Assembly (NCBI GenBank): GCA_052168315.1 | Contig: JBQLZO010000092.1 | Span: forward strand, 1-64,000 | Source: JBQLZO01 sp052168315 | GTDB lineage: Bacteria > Planctomycetota > Phycisphaerae > Phycisphaerales > UBA1924 | Direction: 5' to 3' | Length of the DNA: 64,000 nucleotides | Shown here: in pieces, positions 23,827 to 31,257 of the stretch | Layout of the letters: the number at the start of each line of letters is the position of its first letter | Numbering within the stretch: position 1 is the first letter of the stretch | The notes under the pieces: generated by a model | Databases searched by the model: none | What the model saw: only the letters and a program-made list of their open reading frames with translations | Told to the model about the DNA's origin: nothing | Program-made: the position numbers and the translations under genes

Positions 23827-24456
23827 TCAGTTCGATTCGGCGGTCGATTCGGCCGGTGGTTCCTGGGCGCCGATCTCCCTTGGCGGGGGCGGCGGATCTT
23901 CGAGGAACTCGGCGGTGGTGCGTTCGAAGAGGGGGACATCGAACTCGACGCCGTTCCATCGGAGCTTGGCCGACCATGGCGGTCGGGTGGAGACGACGGT
24001 GACGCCCGAAGCTTCCTCGCCGATGCGGAGTCGTCGATCGTTCTCGAACCAGACGACATCGCCCATCATGGCGATGATGGCGGGCCCGGAGTAGCGGGAG
24101 GGCGGTGGCGGCGGGGGGGGTGGGGCGTCGTCCTCATCGTCCTCCTCGACCACGGGGCGGGGCGGTGGGGGCGGCGGCGGCGGGGGTGGCGGCGCCGGCG
24201 GTGTGAAGAACGGGGAGCGTCCGGTGAGGCGGTCGCGGTTGGTGGCGACGCGCTGCTCGTAGCGCTCGGCCCATGCCGTGGGATCGCGGAGCGATTCGGC
24301 GCTGGTCGGGCCAGCCCATGGGAGCCGGACGAGCGTTGCGATGGCGACGAAGAAGGCGATGGCGAGCGCGAGGGTGGCGACGACCGCGGCGGCGATTCCG
24401 AATGGGCCGATACGGCCGGCGGCATCCTTGAATTGGTCTGCGAGTGGGTGGTTCAT
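23827..24456 (-). CDS. GspC-like inner-membrane protein of the type II secretion system
   Basis: The 209-residue protein has a short cytoplasmic start, one membrane helix (residues ~18-42, FGIAAAVVATLALAIAFFVA), a periplasmic segment, a run of ten or more prolines, an acidic EEDDEDD patch, a second Pro run and then a small beta domain (YSGPAIIAMMGDVVWFENDR through VPLFERTTAEFL). This matches the plan of GspC/PulC: one TM, a Pro-rich stalk and an HR-like domain that meets the secretin. Sequence identity to known GspC is low, so the call rests on architecture and on its place just before gspD. Its ATG overlaps the preceding stop by four bases (ATGA). Confidence 0.7.
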   Translation of the reverse strand: MNHPLADQFKDAAGRIGPFGIAAAVVATLALAIAFFVAIATLVRLPWAGPTSAESLRDPTAWAERYEQRVATNRDRLTGRSPFFTPPAPPPPPPPPPPPRPVVEEDDEDDAPPPPPPPPSRYSGPAIIAMMGDVVWFENDRRLRIGEEASGVTVVSTRPPWSAKLRWNGVEFDVPLFERTTAEFLEDPPPPPREIGAQEPPAESTAESN

Positions 24457-25115
24457 GTGCCGCCTCCGGTGTTGGGGGCGAGCACCCAGACCTCCGGGCT
24501 GATGGTGCCCGAGAGGAAACCGCGGGCATCGCGTTCGGCGCGGCGGACGGAGGCCTGGCGGACCATGGTGACTTCGGGAGCGCGTTCGAGATCGGCGAGG
24601 ACACCGAGGACGGCGTCGGGCGAGCCTTCGAGCTGGATGTCGAACCCGACACGGACGATGCGTCGTCCGGCTGGGATGGCCGAGTCGTCGAGGGCGCCGC
24701 GTGGGATGGGGATGGGGCGGGCCTGGGTGAGGTCCCACGCGGTGAATCCGCGGTCGGTGAGGATCTGTGTGACGCGGGCGCGGAGCTGGGCGGAGCGCTC
24801 ATCTTGCTCGCCGAGGGGCATGATGGCGCCGAGGTCGGTGATGGCCGAGGCGAGTTCGCCCTGGGCGCGTTCGAGGGATGCGAGGCGTTGTTCGAGGCGC
24901 TCGACGCGGTCGCGGGCGGATTGTGCTTGGGCGCGCGAATCCGCGGTGGCGACGAGGGTGGGCTCGATGATCGCGAAGTAGGCGACGAGCGCGAGCACGA
25001 ACCATGTGAGCCAGCGGGCCGAGCGCGGGAGGCGTCCGAAGCGATCGCGGATGGATGCGAGCATGGCGGCGGTCGCGGGGTCGCGTCTGGATTGGTTCGT
25101 GGTGTGGTTGGGCAT
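24453..25115 (-). CDS. GspM-like type II secretion protein
   Basis: 220 residues: a cytoplasmic N-terminus, one membrane helix (WLTWFVLALVAYFAIIEPTL, ~35-54), a coiled-coil (SRAQAQSARDRVERLEQRLASLERAQ, split around residues 60-90) and a small ferredoxin-like domain (IVRVGFDIQLEGSPDAVLGVLADLE). That is the GspM/PilO plan. It sits 5 nt after the GspL-like gene and overlaps the GspC-like gene, as gspL and gspM do elsewhere. GspM holds GspL in the inner-membrane platform. The family assignment comes from architecture and position. Confidence 0.75.
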   Translation of the reverse strand: MPNHTTNQSRRDPATAAMLASIRDRFGRLPRSARWLTWFVLALVAYFAIIEPTLVATADSRAQAQSARDRVERLEQRLASLERAQGELASAITDLGAIMPLGEQDERSAQLRARVTQILTDRGFTAWDLTQARPIPIPRGALDDSAIPAGRRIVRVGFDIQLEGSPDAVLGVLADLERAPEVTMVRQASVRRAERDARGFLSGTISPEVWVLAPNTGGGT

Positions 25116-25120
25116 CGGGG

Positions 25121-27223
25121 TCAGGCGCCTCTTCTTTTCTGGAGTTCGGCGCGGAACATCTCGACCTCTTCTTCGAGTCGTTGGCGGTCGGCGTCTTCGA
25201 TGTCCCTGCGGGTGGAGGCGAGGCGGCGTTTGACGAACTGGTCGCGCAGGGCCGCGTCATCGAGGGCCGCGACCTGCTCTTGTGTGATGGGCTCGGGGAT
25301 GGGGTCGGGCTCGGAGGGGGTCTCGCCGGGGCGCTCGAAGGCGGCGCGGCGGTCGGGGCGGTCGGCGGCGGGCTGGTCGGAGCCCGAGGTTGGGTCGGCG
25401 TCCGCGACGGCGGGCGGGTCGGCGGGAGGAGCGGCCGGGGTGGATGCGGGCGTGGAGGATGGTGAGGATGCGCCGGTTGGTTTGGGTGTCGTGGGGCGCG
25501 GGCGGGCGGCGGCGGGATTGGCGAACTTCGTACCCTCGGTGGCGCCGGGGGTGTTAAGGAATTCCCGGGCGCGCTCGCCATAGAGGATCACGGCGAGGGG
25601 GGTCTCGGCGTAGTTGGACTCGAGGCTGCGGGCTTCGGCGTAGGGGTTGGCGATCTGGACGGTGACCTGGAACTCGACGGGGCGTGAGGTGGACTCGGCA
25701 TCCCTGCGCTGCGATCGGTCGAGCACGCCACCGGTGAAGACGCCGGTGGTGTTGAGCGTCTGGACGAACTCGTTGACGATCTGCTGGTCGTCGGCGACGC
25801 CCCGGAGGACGATGCGCTCTCCGACGGCGAGCTGGATGGAGTCGAGGTCAGCGCCGATCGGCAGCGCAGCGCTGGCGTCTGCGAGGAGCTTGGTCAGCGG
25901 CCATCGGAGTTGCCGCACGGCGCGGTAGAGGGCGAGTTGCGCGGTGACATCATCGGATTCGCGCCAGGATGCGAGGGCGTATCGGACGGGGTTGTCGCGG
26001 AGTTCATCGAGTGACTGGGAGGATGAGCGTGCGCCGGTGGCCTCGCTGAGGCGTTGTTCGAGCGTGGCGGCGCGCGCCTGGAGCGTGGCGCGTTCGAGCG
26101 TGGCGGCCGCCCAGGGGAAGAGCAGGGCGACGGCGATGCCGGCGGCGATCGCGAGCGCGGCGACGGCGGGGCGTGCGAGGGCGGCGGTGGCGCGATCGAG
26201 CGCGGTGCGCTGTTTCGTGGGCGGGTCGGGGCGGATCGAGAAGAGCGGATCGGTGGGGTCGGCGGCGAGGCGCTCGGTCGCGAGCAGCGCTGCGCCCAGT
26301 GTGGGCGCGAACTCGGCGAGCCAGTCCGGGGTGATGGGCGGATTGGATGATGGCGATGCGAAGGCGATGCGGGCGCAGAGCCGTTCGAGCGTTCCGGAGT
26401 CGATGGCGATCGCGGATGCGAGCCGGTCGACGGAGGCGGTCTGGAGCGGCGCGGTGATGGCGACGCTGGCGGCGGCGGCGTCGGCCTGGTCGCGCGCGGT
26501 GGCGGCGGGATCGGCGCTGGGGGTGATGCGGATGGACCGTGCGATGATGCCATCGCGCCCGATGGCGGCCGCGGCGGTTCTGGCGCTTTGTCCGGTGGTG
26601 GACCACGCGAGGCTGCCGCCGGATGGATCGAGCAGTGCGAACAGCGCGACGGGTTCGGGGAGCCAGTGGCGCTGGGGCGCGCGCTGGCGCTGCTTTGGCT
26701 TGTCGTTGCCGGCGGATGCGGATGTGAGGGCGTTGAGCGCCTGGTCGACGGGATCCTCGGGTTGGTTGGCGGATGCGGCGTCGGGGACCCAGCCGGTGAG
26801 GATGCCCCTGACGAGCCCATCGCCGTTGGGCGCGGGGGTCTGGATTCGTCCCCACGCGCGTCGATGGGATGGGATGCGGGAGGGGAGTTCGGCCTCGGCG
26901 AGCAGCGCGAGGGCGGCCTGGATCTCGGCGGGATCGCCGACGGGGGTGGCCACGGGCTTGCAGATGGCGCGGTCGGCGGGGATGAGCGAGACGATCTGGT
27001 CCATGCCGCGTTCGGCGGCTCGGCGGATGAGGGCGTTGATGGCGTCGATGGAGGCGGATTCGGCGAGGATGATGCGCCGATCGTGGAGGAGCACGAGGGT
27101 GGCCCTCTTGGCATCGCAGGCGATGGCCGCGATGCGAGAGGGCTCGGCGGGGGTGGCGGCGCCGGCGCGTGTCGTCCGTGTCGCGTTGCCGAGCGGGTTG
27201 TTGCGGCCGCCTTGCTGGCTCAT
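25121..27223 (-). CDS. GspL/PilN-like assembly-platform protein
   Basis: A 700-residue protein. The N-terminal ~330 residues look like a degenerate actin-like cytoplasmic domain (RIAAIACDAKRATLVLLHDRR, then IVSLIPADRAICKPV and ALFALLDPSGGSLAW). One membrane helix follows (AVAALAIAAGIAVALLFPWA, ~370-390), a coiled coil (LERATLQARAATLEQRLSEA) and a PilN/GspL-type ferredoxin-like domain (LDSIQLAVGERIVLRGVADD, VEFQVTVQIANPY). The last ~150 residues are Pro/Ala-rich and end in a charged helix. It would tie the cytoplasmic ATPase to the inner-membrane platform. It is longer than usual GspL (~400 residues). The start overlaps the gspK stop by three bases. Confidence 0.75.
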   Translation of the reverse strand: MSQQGGRNNPLGNATRTTRAGAATPAEPSRIAAIACDAKRATLVLLHDRRIILAESASIDAINALIRRAAERGMDQIVSLIPADRAICKPVATPVGDPAEIQAALALLAEAELPSRIPSHRRAWGRIQTPAPNGDGLVRGILTGWVPDAASANQPEDPVDQALNALTSASAGNDKPKQRQRAPQRHWLPEPVALFALLDPSGGSLAWSTTGQSARTAAAAIGRDGIIARSIRITPSADPAATARDQADAAAASVAITAPLQTASVDRLASAIAIDSGTLERLCARIAFASPSSNPPITPDWLAEFAPTLGAALLATERLAADPTDPLFSIRPDPPTKQRTALDRATAALARPAVAALAIAAGIAVALLFPWAAATLERATLQARAATLEQRLSEATGARSSSQSLDELRDNPVRYALASWRESDDVTAQLALYRAVRQLRWPLTKLLADASAALPIGADLDSIQLAVGERIVLRGVADDQQIVNEFVQTLNTTGVFTGGVLDRSQRRDAESTSRPVEFQVTVQIANPYAEARSLESNYAETPLAVILYGERAREFLNTPGATEGTKFANPAAARPRPTTPKPTGASSPSSTPASTPAAPPADPPAVADADPTSGSDQPAADRPDRRAAFERPGETPSEPDPIPEPITQEQVAALDDAALRDQFVKRRLASTRRDIEDADRQRLEEEVEMFRAELQKRRGA

Positions 27224-28638
27224 CGGACGATCATCTCCGTGATGGGGATGGGGAGTGCGGTCTGCTGGACGGTCGCCTGGATCTGGACCTCGTATCCGGT
27301 CGCGGTGTCGATGCCTCGGGAGGTGATGATGTAGGCGCTGGACTGGACATCGATGTAGCGGGCGACGATCTGGAGCTGTCCGGCGGGGATGAATTCGAGG
27401 AGGTCCAAGATAGTGTCGAAGCTGCCGCCGCGCTGGGTTCTGGCGAAGAGGAGGAGGTCTGCAGCGCCCTCGCCTGCGATGCCTCTGAAGATGGGGGTCA
27501 GTTGGAGGACATCGCGTGAGGTGGTATTGAGATTGATGCGTCCCGGAACCGGTGCGCCCTCGGGGTCGTCGAAGGTGCATCGCGCGAGGATCTGTTCGAG
27601 TTGGGCGCGGGTGAGCGGCTGGACGGCCTGCGGCTGGAGTGCGGGGTCGCCGGACTGCTGGGCCATCTGCGGGAGGGTGGTGCCGATGAAGTCGGTGAGG
27701 AAGTTCTCGCCCTGCAGCGCGTAGCTGAGGATGACGCGGGCCTGGATGGGGGTGAGGTTGTCGATGGTTGAGAGCACCTGCGCCTCGGTGGCCGCCGGGA
27801 GATAGAGGCGGGGCTCGCCATCCTCGGCGAGCACGGGCTCGACACTGGCGGTGGTGAGGTGCTCGGACCAGCCGGCGTCGAGCCTGCCATCGCGGTCGTC
27901 GTTGGGGAAGGCGGTGTCGGCATCGTCCTCGTTGGCGTCGAGGCGGTGGTTGAGGTTCCAGTCTTCGCCGCGGACTTCCTCGATGGGGATGTTGCGGACG
28001 AGTTCGAGTTCGCGGATGGTGCGCATCGGCGCGTTGCGGGGCTCATAGGGGGATGGGAATCCGGCGTAGGCGCTGCGCTCGGCGCCGAACTGCCGGATGA
28101 TGTCATCGCCGTCGATCCAGTCGAGAATGGAGGCGGCGACATCCTCGGTCATGGTCTCGAGTTCCATGAGGTCTTCCATGGCGGTGGGGAAGGCGGCGAG
28201 GCGGTTGATGTTGAGCTTGGCGTGGGCGTCGAGCGGGCCGAGGCGTGAGGTGTTGTCGAACTCGTGGGTGATCTCCCAGACGGCGCCGTTGAGGTTGCCC
28301 TGCGCGACGGCGACGAGGTCGGATCGGACGAGGAATCCGCCGGGGTTCTGTCCTGTGGAGAGGGTCTGTTCGAGGCGTGCGATGATCGATTCGACGCCGG
28401 AGCGTGCGGCCCAGTAGGCGCGGACGCGAGCGACGGCTTCGCGGGAGGCACCGGCGTCGGAGAGGGCCGTGGACTGGAGCGCGAGCAGGACGACGCCGGT
28501 GACGGCCATGGCGCCGATGACGAGGATGAGGGCGAAGGAGGGGCGGTTTTGATGGCGCGAGCGGCGGGGGATGCCGGCGTGCGGGGCGGCGATGCGCGGT
28601 TCGGCGCGGCGTGATGTTGTGGGGGATGTGGTGGTCAT
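27220..28638 (-). CDS. gspK: Minor pseudopilin GspK
   Basis: 472 residues. A long basic N-terminus precedes the hydrophobic helix (FALILVIGAMAVTGVVLLAL). It lacks the canonical Gly-Phe-Thr cleavage motif, and a Gly cut site is not obvious, as in some GspK. The globular part has the family signatures: AHAKLNINRLAAF, SILDWIDGDDIIRQFGAE with the DWID metal-linked motif, two helix-hairpin-helix-like segments, and GRINLNTTSRDVLQLTP. GspK caps the pseudopilus tip with GspI and GspJ, whose genes lie directly upstream. Its ATG overlaps the gspJ stop (ATGA). Confidence 0.9.
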   Translation of the reverse strand: MTTTSPTTSRRAEPRIAAPHAGIPRRSRHQNRPSFALILVIGAMAVTGVVLLALQSTALSDAGASREAVARVRAYWAARSGVESIIARLEQTLSTGQNPGGFLVRSDLVAVAQGNLNGAVWEITHEFDNTSRLGPLDAHAKLNINRLAAFPTAMEDLMELETMTEDVAASILDWIDGDDIIRQFGAERSAYAGFPSPYEPRNAPMRTIRELELVRNIPIEEVRGEDWNLNHRLDANEDDADTAFPNDDRDGRLDAGWSEHLTTASVEPVLAEDGEPRLYLPAATEAQVLSTIDNLTPIQARVILSYALQGENFLTDFIGTTLPQMAQQSGDPALQPQAVQPLTRAQLEQILARCTFDDPEGAPVPGRINLNTTSRDVLQLTPIFRGIAGEGAADLLLFARTQRGGSFDTILDLLEFIPAGQLQIVARYIDVQSSAYIITSRGIDTATGYEVQIQATVQQTALPIPITEMIVR

Positions 28639-29648
28639 CGCGCGCCCGTGCCTCCTGTGCCGGAGGTGGTGTCGGAGCCGCTGATGGTGACGAATGGGAC
28701 CGGGACGCGATCGATGGCGACGGTGCGGATGGCGGTGGCGGTGGCTCGGGCGGTGTCATCGCGGGCTTCGATGACGATGCGGACGGCGTGGGGGAGGCCA
28801 TCTGAGTCCGAATCCCACTCGGATTGCCAGCGCTGGCCATCGAATGCGGTGATGGCGAGCCTGGTGATGCCCTCGGTGACGGGCTCGACGACGCCTCCGC
28901 CCTCGGGGACATCATCGGGCATGGGGTCGGCGCGGCGCCAGAGCGTGTGGGCGGTGGGGATGGGGAGCGCGGCGGCGTCGGCGCGCGAGCGTCGGCGCGG
29001 CTGTGCGGGGGCGCTGAATCCGGGGAGCGGCTCGCCGCCGATGGAGGGGCCGGGCGCTGCGCGGTACTGGATCTCGTACTCGCCGGATTCGGGCTGGGTG
29101 TCGATGGACCGGACCCGGCGATCGGAACGGGCGAAGAAGAGGATCTCGTCGAATTCGGACTGGGATCGGAGCGCATCGCCGCGGTCGGTGATGCGGAGCA
29201 TGACGTAGAAGAGGTCGCCGTCGCGGAGTGTTCCCTGGAGGTCGCGGCGGAGGAATTCGGCGGCGAGGTCGGCTCGGCGCTGTGCCTCGGCGTGGGCATC
29301 GACGGCGGTGCGTGCTCGGAGAGATTGTGAGAGCCCGACGGCGGCCGCGGCGGCGACGAGCGCTGCGACGACGCCGGCGACGATGAGTTCGATGAGGGTG
29401 AAGCCGGTGGGGCGGGAGAAGAGGTATTCACCACAGAGGGCCGCAGAGGGGCGCAGAGGAAGAGTGGGAGGAGAAGAGGGGGTTTTTGTGGGGGGAGGAG
29501 GGAGAGGGGGAGATGCGGAGGATTGGGGGAGGTGGTTGGGTGAGTCTTGGAGTGTGGGGTGTGTGTGGGGAAGGTGTTGGCGCGGGGTGGGCGCTGTTGG
29601 CTTTGCTGGTGCCTGGTGCGTGAAGTGTTGTGGTGTATCGCTCGCCAT
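28635..29648 (-). CDS. gspJ: Minor pseudopilin GspJ with an unusually long N-terminal leader
   Basis: 337 codons from ATG 29648, which lies one base after the gspI stop. The prepilin motif TGFTLIELIVAGVVAALVAA begins only at residue 81, so the leader before the cleavage Gly is ~82 residues instead of 5-25. That leader is Pro/His/Ser-rich and its last third is encoded by a CAGAGGG tandem repeat (29426-29460). No in-frame ATG, GTG or TTG occurs close to the prepilin helix, so either the long leader is translated or a rare start is used. The globular part (LRRDLQGTLRDGDLFYVMLR, FDEILFFARSDRRVRSID, TRLAITAFDGQRWQSEW) fits GspJ, as does the I-J-K gene order. Confidence 0.8.
   Translation of the reverse strand: MASDTPQHFTHQAPAKPTAPTPRQHLPHTHPTLQDSPNHLPQSSASPPLPPPPTKTPSSPPTLPLRPSAALCGEYLFSRPTGFTLIELIVAGVVAALVAAAAAVGLSQSLRARTAVDAHAEAQRRADLAAEFLRRDLQGTLRDGDLFYVMLRITDRGDALRSQSEFDEILFFARSDRRVRSIDTQPESGEYEIQYRAAPGPSIGGEPLPGFSAPAQPRRRSRADAAALPIPTAHTLWRRADPMPDDVPEGGGVVEPVTEGITRLAITAFDGQRWQSEWDSDSDGLPHAVRIVIEARDDTARATATAIRTVAIDRVPVPFVTISGSDTTSGTGGTGAR
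29426..29460. repeat. Tandem CAGAGGG element (three ~10-bp units)
   Basis: After ATTCA come CCACAGAGGG, CCGCAGAGGG and GCGCAGAGGA in tandem, followed by purine-rich sequence. On the minus strand it is read through as part of the gspJ leader. It looks like a short non-coding repeat placed inside the operon. Confidence 0.7.
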
Positions 29649-29649
29649 C

Positions 29650-30093
29650 TCAGGCGCCCTCCCGGTCGATGGTGGAGTCCGGGGCGCGCTCGGGGTCGGG
29701 GTCGTCGCCGAGGCGTGGGGCGATGCGGGCTTCGATGGTGAGGGAGCGTTCGCGTCCGCCGGAGGTCCAGAAGACGGTGCAGACGACGGTGTCGGCTTCT
29801 CCGGGGCCGGCGGTGCTGATGTCGATGGAGTAGGCGTAGTCGTCGAACGGGGCTTCGAAGGGGCCGCTGTCGCGGAAGGTCCGGTTGAAGTCTTCCGTGC
29901 CGGTGGCGAGGACGAGGTTGAGGCGTTCGTCGGCGAGCTGGGCGGCGTTGTAGAGGTGGCGGCCCTCGGTCTGCATGGAGATGGCGCGCCCGGTGAGCCC
30001 GACGACGATGGCGAGCCCGACGCCGAGGATGACGCCGGCGACGAGGACCTCGGCGAGGAGGAAGCCACGGCGTGAGGCGGGCGGGATCACCAT
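29650..30093 (-). CDS. gspI: Minor pseudopilin GspI
   Basis: 147 residues. The leader MVIPPASRR is followed by the cleavage site and helix GFLLAEVLVAGVILGVGLAI, with Glu+5 conserved (AEVL). The short globular domain (LADERLNLVLATGTEDF, YAYSIDISTAGPGEADTVVCTVFW) fits the GspI size class (120-130 residues). GspI nucleates the pseudopilus tip with GspJ and GspK. The start overlaps the end of gspH by seven bases, and the stop is one base from the gspJ start. Confidence 0.85.
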   Translation of the reverse strand: MVIPPASRRGFLLAEVLVAGVILGVGLAIVVGLTGRAISMQTEGRHLYNAAQLADERLNLVLATGTEDFNRTFRDSGPFEAPFDDYAYSIDISTAGPGEADTVVCTVFWTSGGRERSLTIEARIAPRLGDDPDPERAPDSTIDREGA

Positions 30094-30737
30094 GCGACCT
30101 CCCCGAGGCCCTGGGCGTCGAGGTCGAGGGTCTGGACTCGGATGAGCCCTTGCGCGGTGAGTTGTTGGAGGTCGAGCGCGGCCGGGTCGGTGATGGTGCG
30201 GACGCGTCGGGCGTCGCTGGAGAGGCGGATCTCGAAGAGCTGGCGGTTGCCGCGGGCTTCGCCGGGGGGTGCGAGGACGATGGTGGTGCGCTGGCCGATG
30301 ACTGCGGGGTCGTTGAGGATGATGCCGAAACCATCTTCGAATCGCTGCGGGGCATCGTTGCGGAGGATGCTGGCGATGCGGAGGGCGTTGAGGGTAACGG
30401 GCGCGATGAGGGGGTCGGGCTCCCAGTCGCCCTGGAGGAGCGCGAATCGTCCGACCCGGACGGGTCGGGACATGACGGAGAACGAGCCGCCGGATTCGCT
30501 CGATGTCGCGTTGGCGGCGCGGCGGGCGGATTCGGGCGGTGTGTACCGGACGAGCATGGGCTGGGCGCGGGTGGTGGCTCGGCGGGCCGCGGCGTCGAAG
30601 AGGGCGCCGAGGCGTTCGGCCTCGACGAGCTGGGCGCGGGCGCCGGCGGTGGTGATGCGCGCGACGATGATGCCGCTGAGCACGGCCAGCAGGACGAGCA
30701 CGACGAGGATCTCGATGATGGTGAAGGCGCGGTGCAT
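30087..30737 (-). CDS. gspH: Minor pseudopilin GspH
   Basis: 216 residues. The very short leader MHRA precedes FTIIEILVVLVLLAVLSGII; the residue before Phe is Ala instead of Gly, which is uncommon at prepilin cleavage sites, although Glu+5 is kept. The body has the GspH/FimT features LVEAERLGALFDAAARRATTR, PMLVRYTPPES and C-terminal beta strands LFEIRLSSDARRVRTIT. It lies between gspG (53 nt) and gspI (overlap). A dispersed ATCAGG repeat lies just upstream of its ATG. Confidence 0.85.
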   Translation of the reverse strand: MHRAFTIIEILVVLVLLAVLSGIIVARITTAGARAQLVEAERLGALFDAAARRATTRAQPMLVRYTPPESARRAANATSSESGGSFSVMSRPVRVGRFALLQGDWEPDPLIAPVTLNALRIASILRNDAPQRFEDGFGIILNDPAVIGQRTTIVLAPPGEARGNRQLFEIRLSSDARRVRTITDPAALDLQQLTAQGLIRVQTLDLDAQGLGEVAW

Positions 30738-30748
30738 GAAGGAGGAGG

Positions 30749-30784
30749 CATCAGGGATCGGGGATCAGGGATCCGGTGAAGAGG
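30749..30784. repeat. Dispersed intergenic ATCAGG repeat, copy 3
   Basis: CATCAGGGATC, GGG, GATCAGGGATCC, then GGTGAAGAGG, in the 52-bp gap between gspG and gspH. Unit sequence matches 5857-5885, and unit spacing plus the GTGAAGAGG tail match 4240-4274. Confidence 0.75.
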
Positions 30785-30789
30785 GAAGA

Positions 30790-31257
30790 TCAGGGTCTGA
30801 CGACATCGGCGTCTTCGCCTTCGCCGCCGGGCTGGGCATCACGGCCGTAGGAGACGATGTCGAAGTCGACATTCTTGCTTCCGGGGATGACGAGGAGGAA
30901 CTTGTTGCCCCACGGGTCGAGCAGCGCATCGGCGGACTCGACATAGGGGGCGTTGGCCGACCAGGCGCTCTCGTTGGCGAAGGAGGGCTTCTCCCAGAGG
31001 ACATCGATGGTCGAGCCCTCGGGGGGCATGCCGTGGTCGGCGATGAAGAGTCGCATGGCGCTGACGAGCGATGAGGCGTTGGAGGTGGCGACGGCGGTCT
31101 TTGACTGGCCGATGCGGCTGAAGATGCGGGGGGCGATGACGGCGGCGAGGACGCCGATGATCACCACGACGACGATGATCTCGATGAGGGTGAAGCCGCG
31201 GCGGGCGGGGCGGTTGCGCTGGGTCGTGCGGCGGCGGGGCGAGGGACGGTTGGTCAT
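30790..31257 (-). CDS. gspG: Major pseudopilin GspG
   Basis: 155 residues. The basic leader (RPSPRRRTTQRNRPARR) leads to GFTLIEIIVVVVIIGVLAAV, the prepilin cleavage motif with Glu+5. The globular part keeps GspG features: helix KTAVATSNASSLVSAMRLFI, IADHGMPPEG, then DPWGNKFLLVIPG and DFDIVSYGRDAQPGGEGEDAD, the Ca-binding C-terminal loop of major pseudopilins. It is translationally coupled to gspF (ATGA overlap). This is the main subunit of the secretion pseudopilus. Confidence 0.92.
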   Translation of the reverse strand: MTNRPSPRRRTTQRNRPARRGFTLIEIIVVVVIIGVLAAVIAPRIFSRIGQSKTAVATSNASSLVSAMRLFIADHGMPPEGSTIDVLWEKPSFANESAWSANAPYVESADALLDPWGNKFLLVIPGSKNVDFDIVSYGRDAQPGGEGEDADVVRP

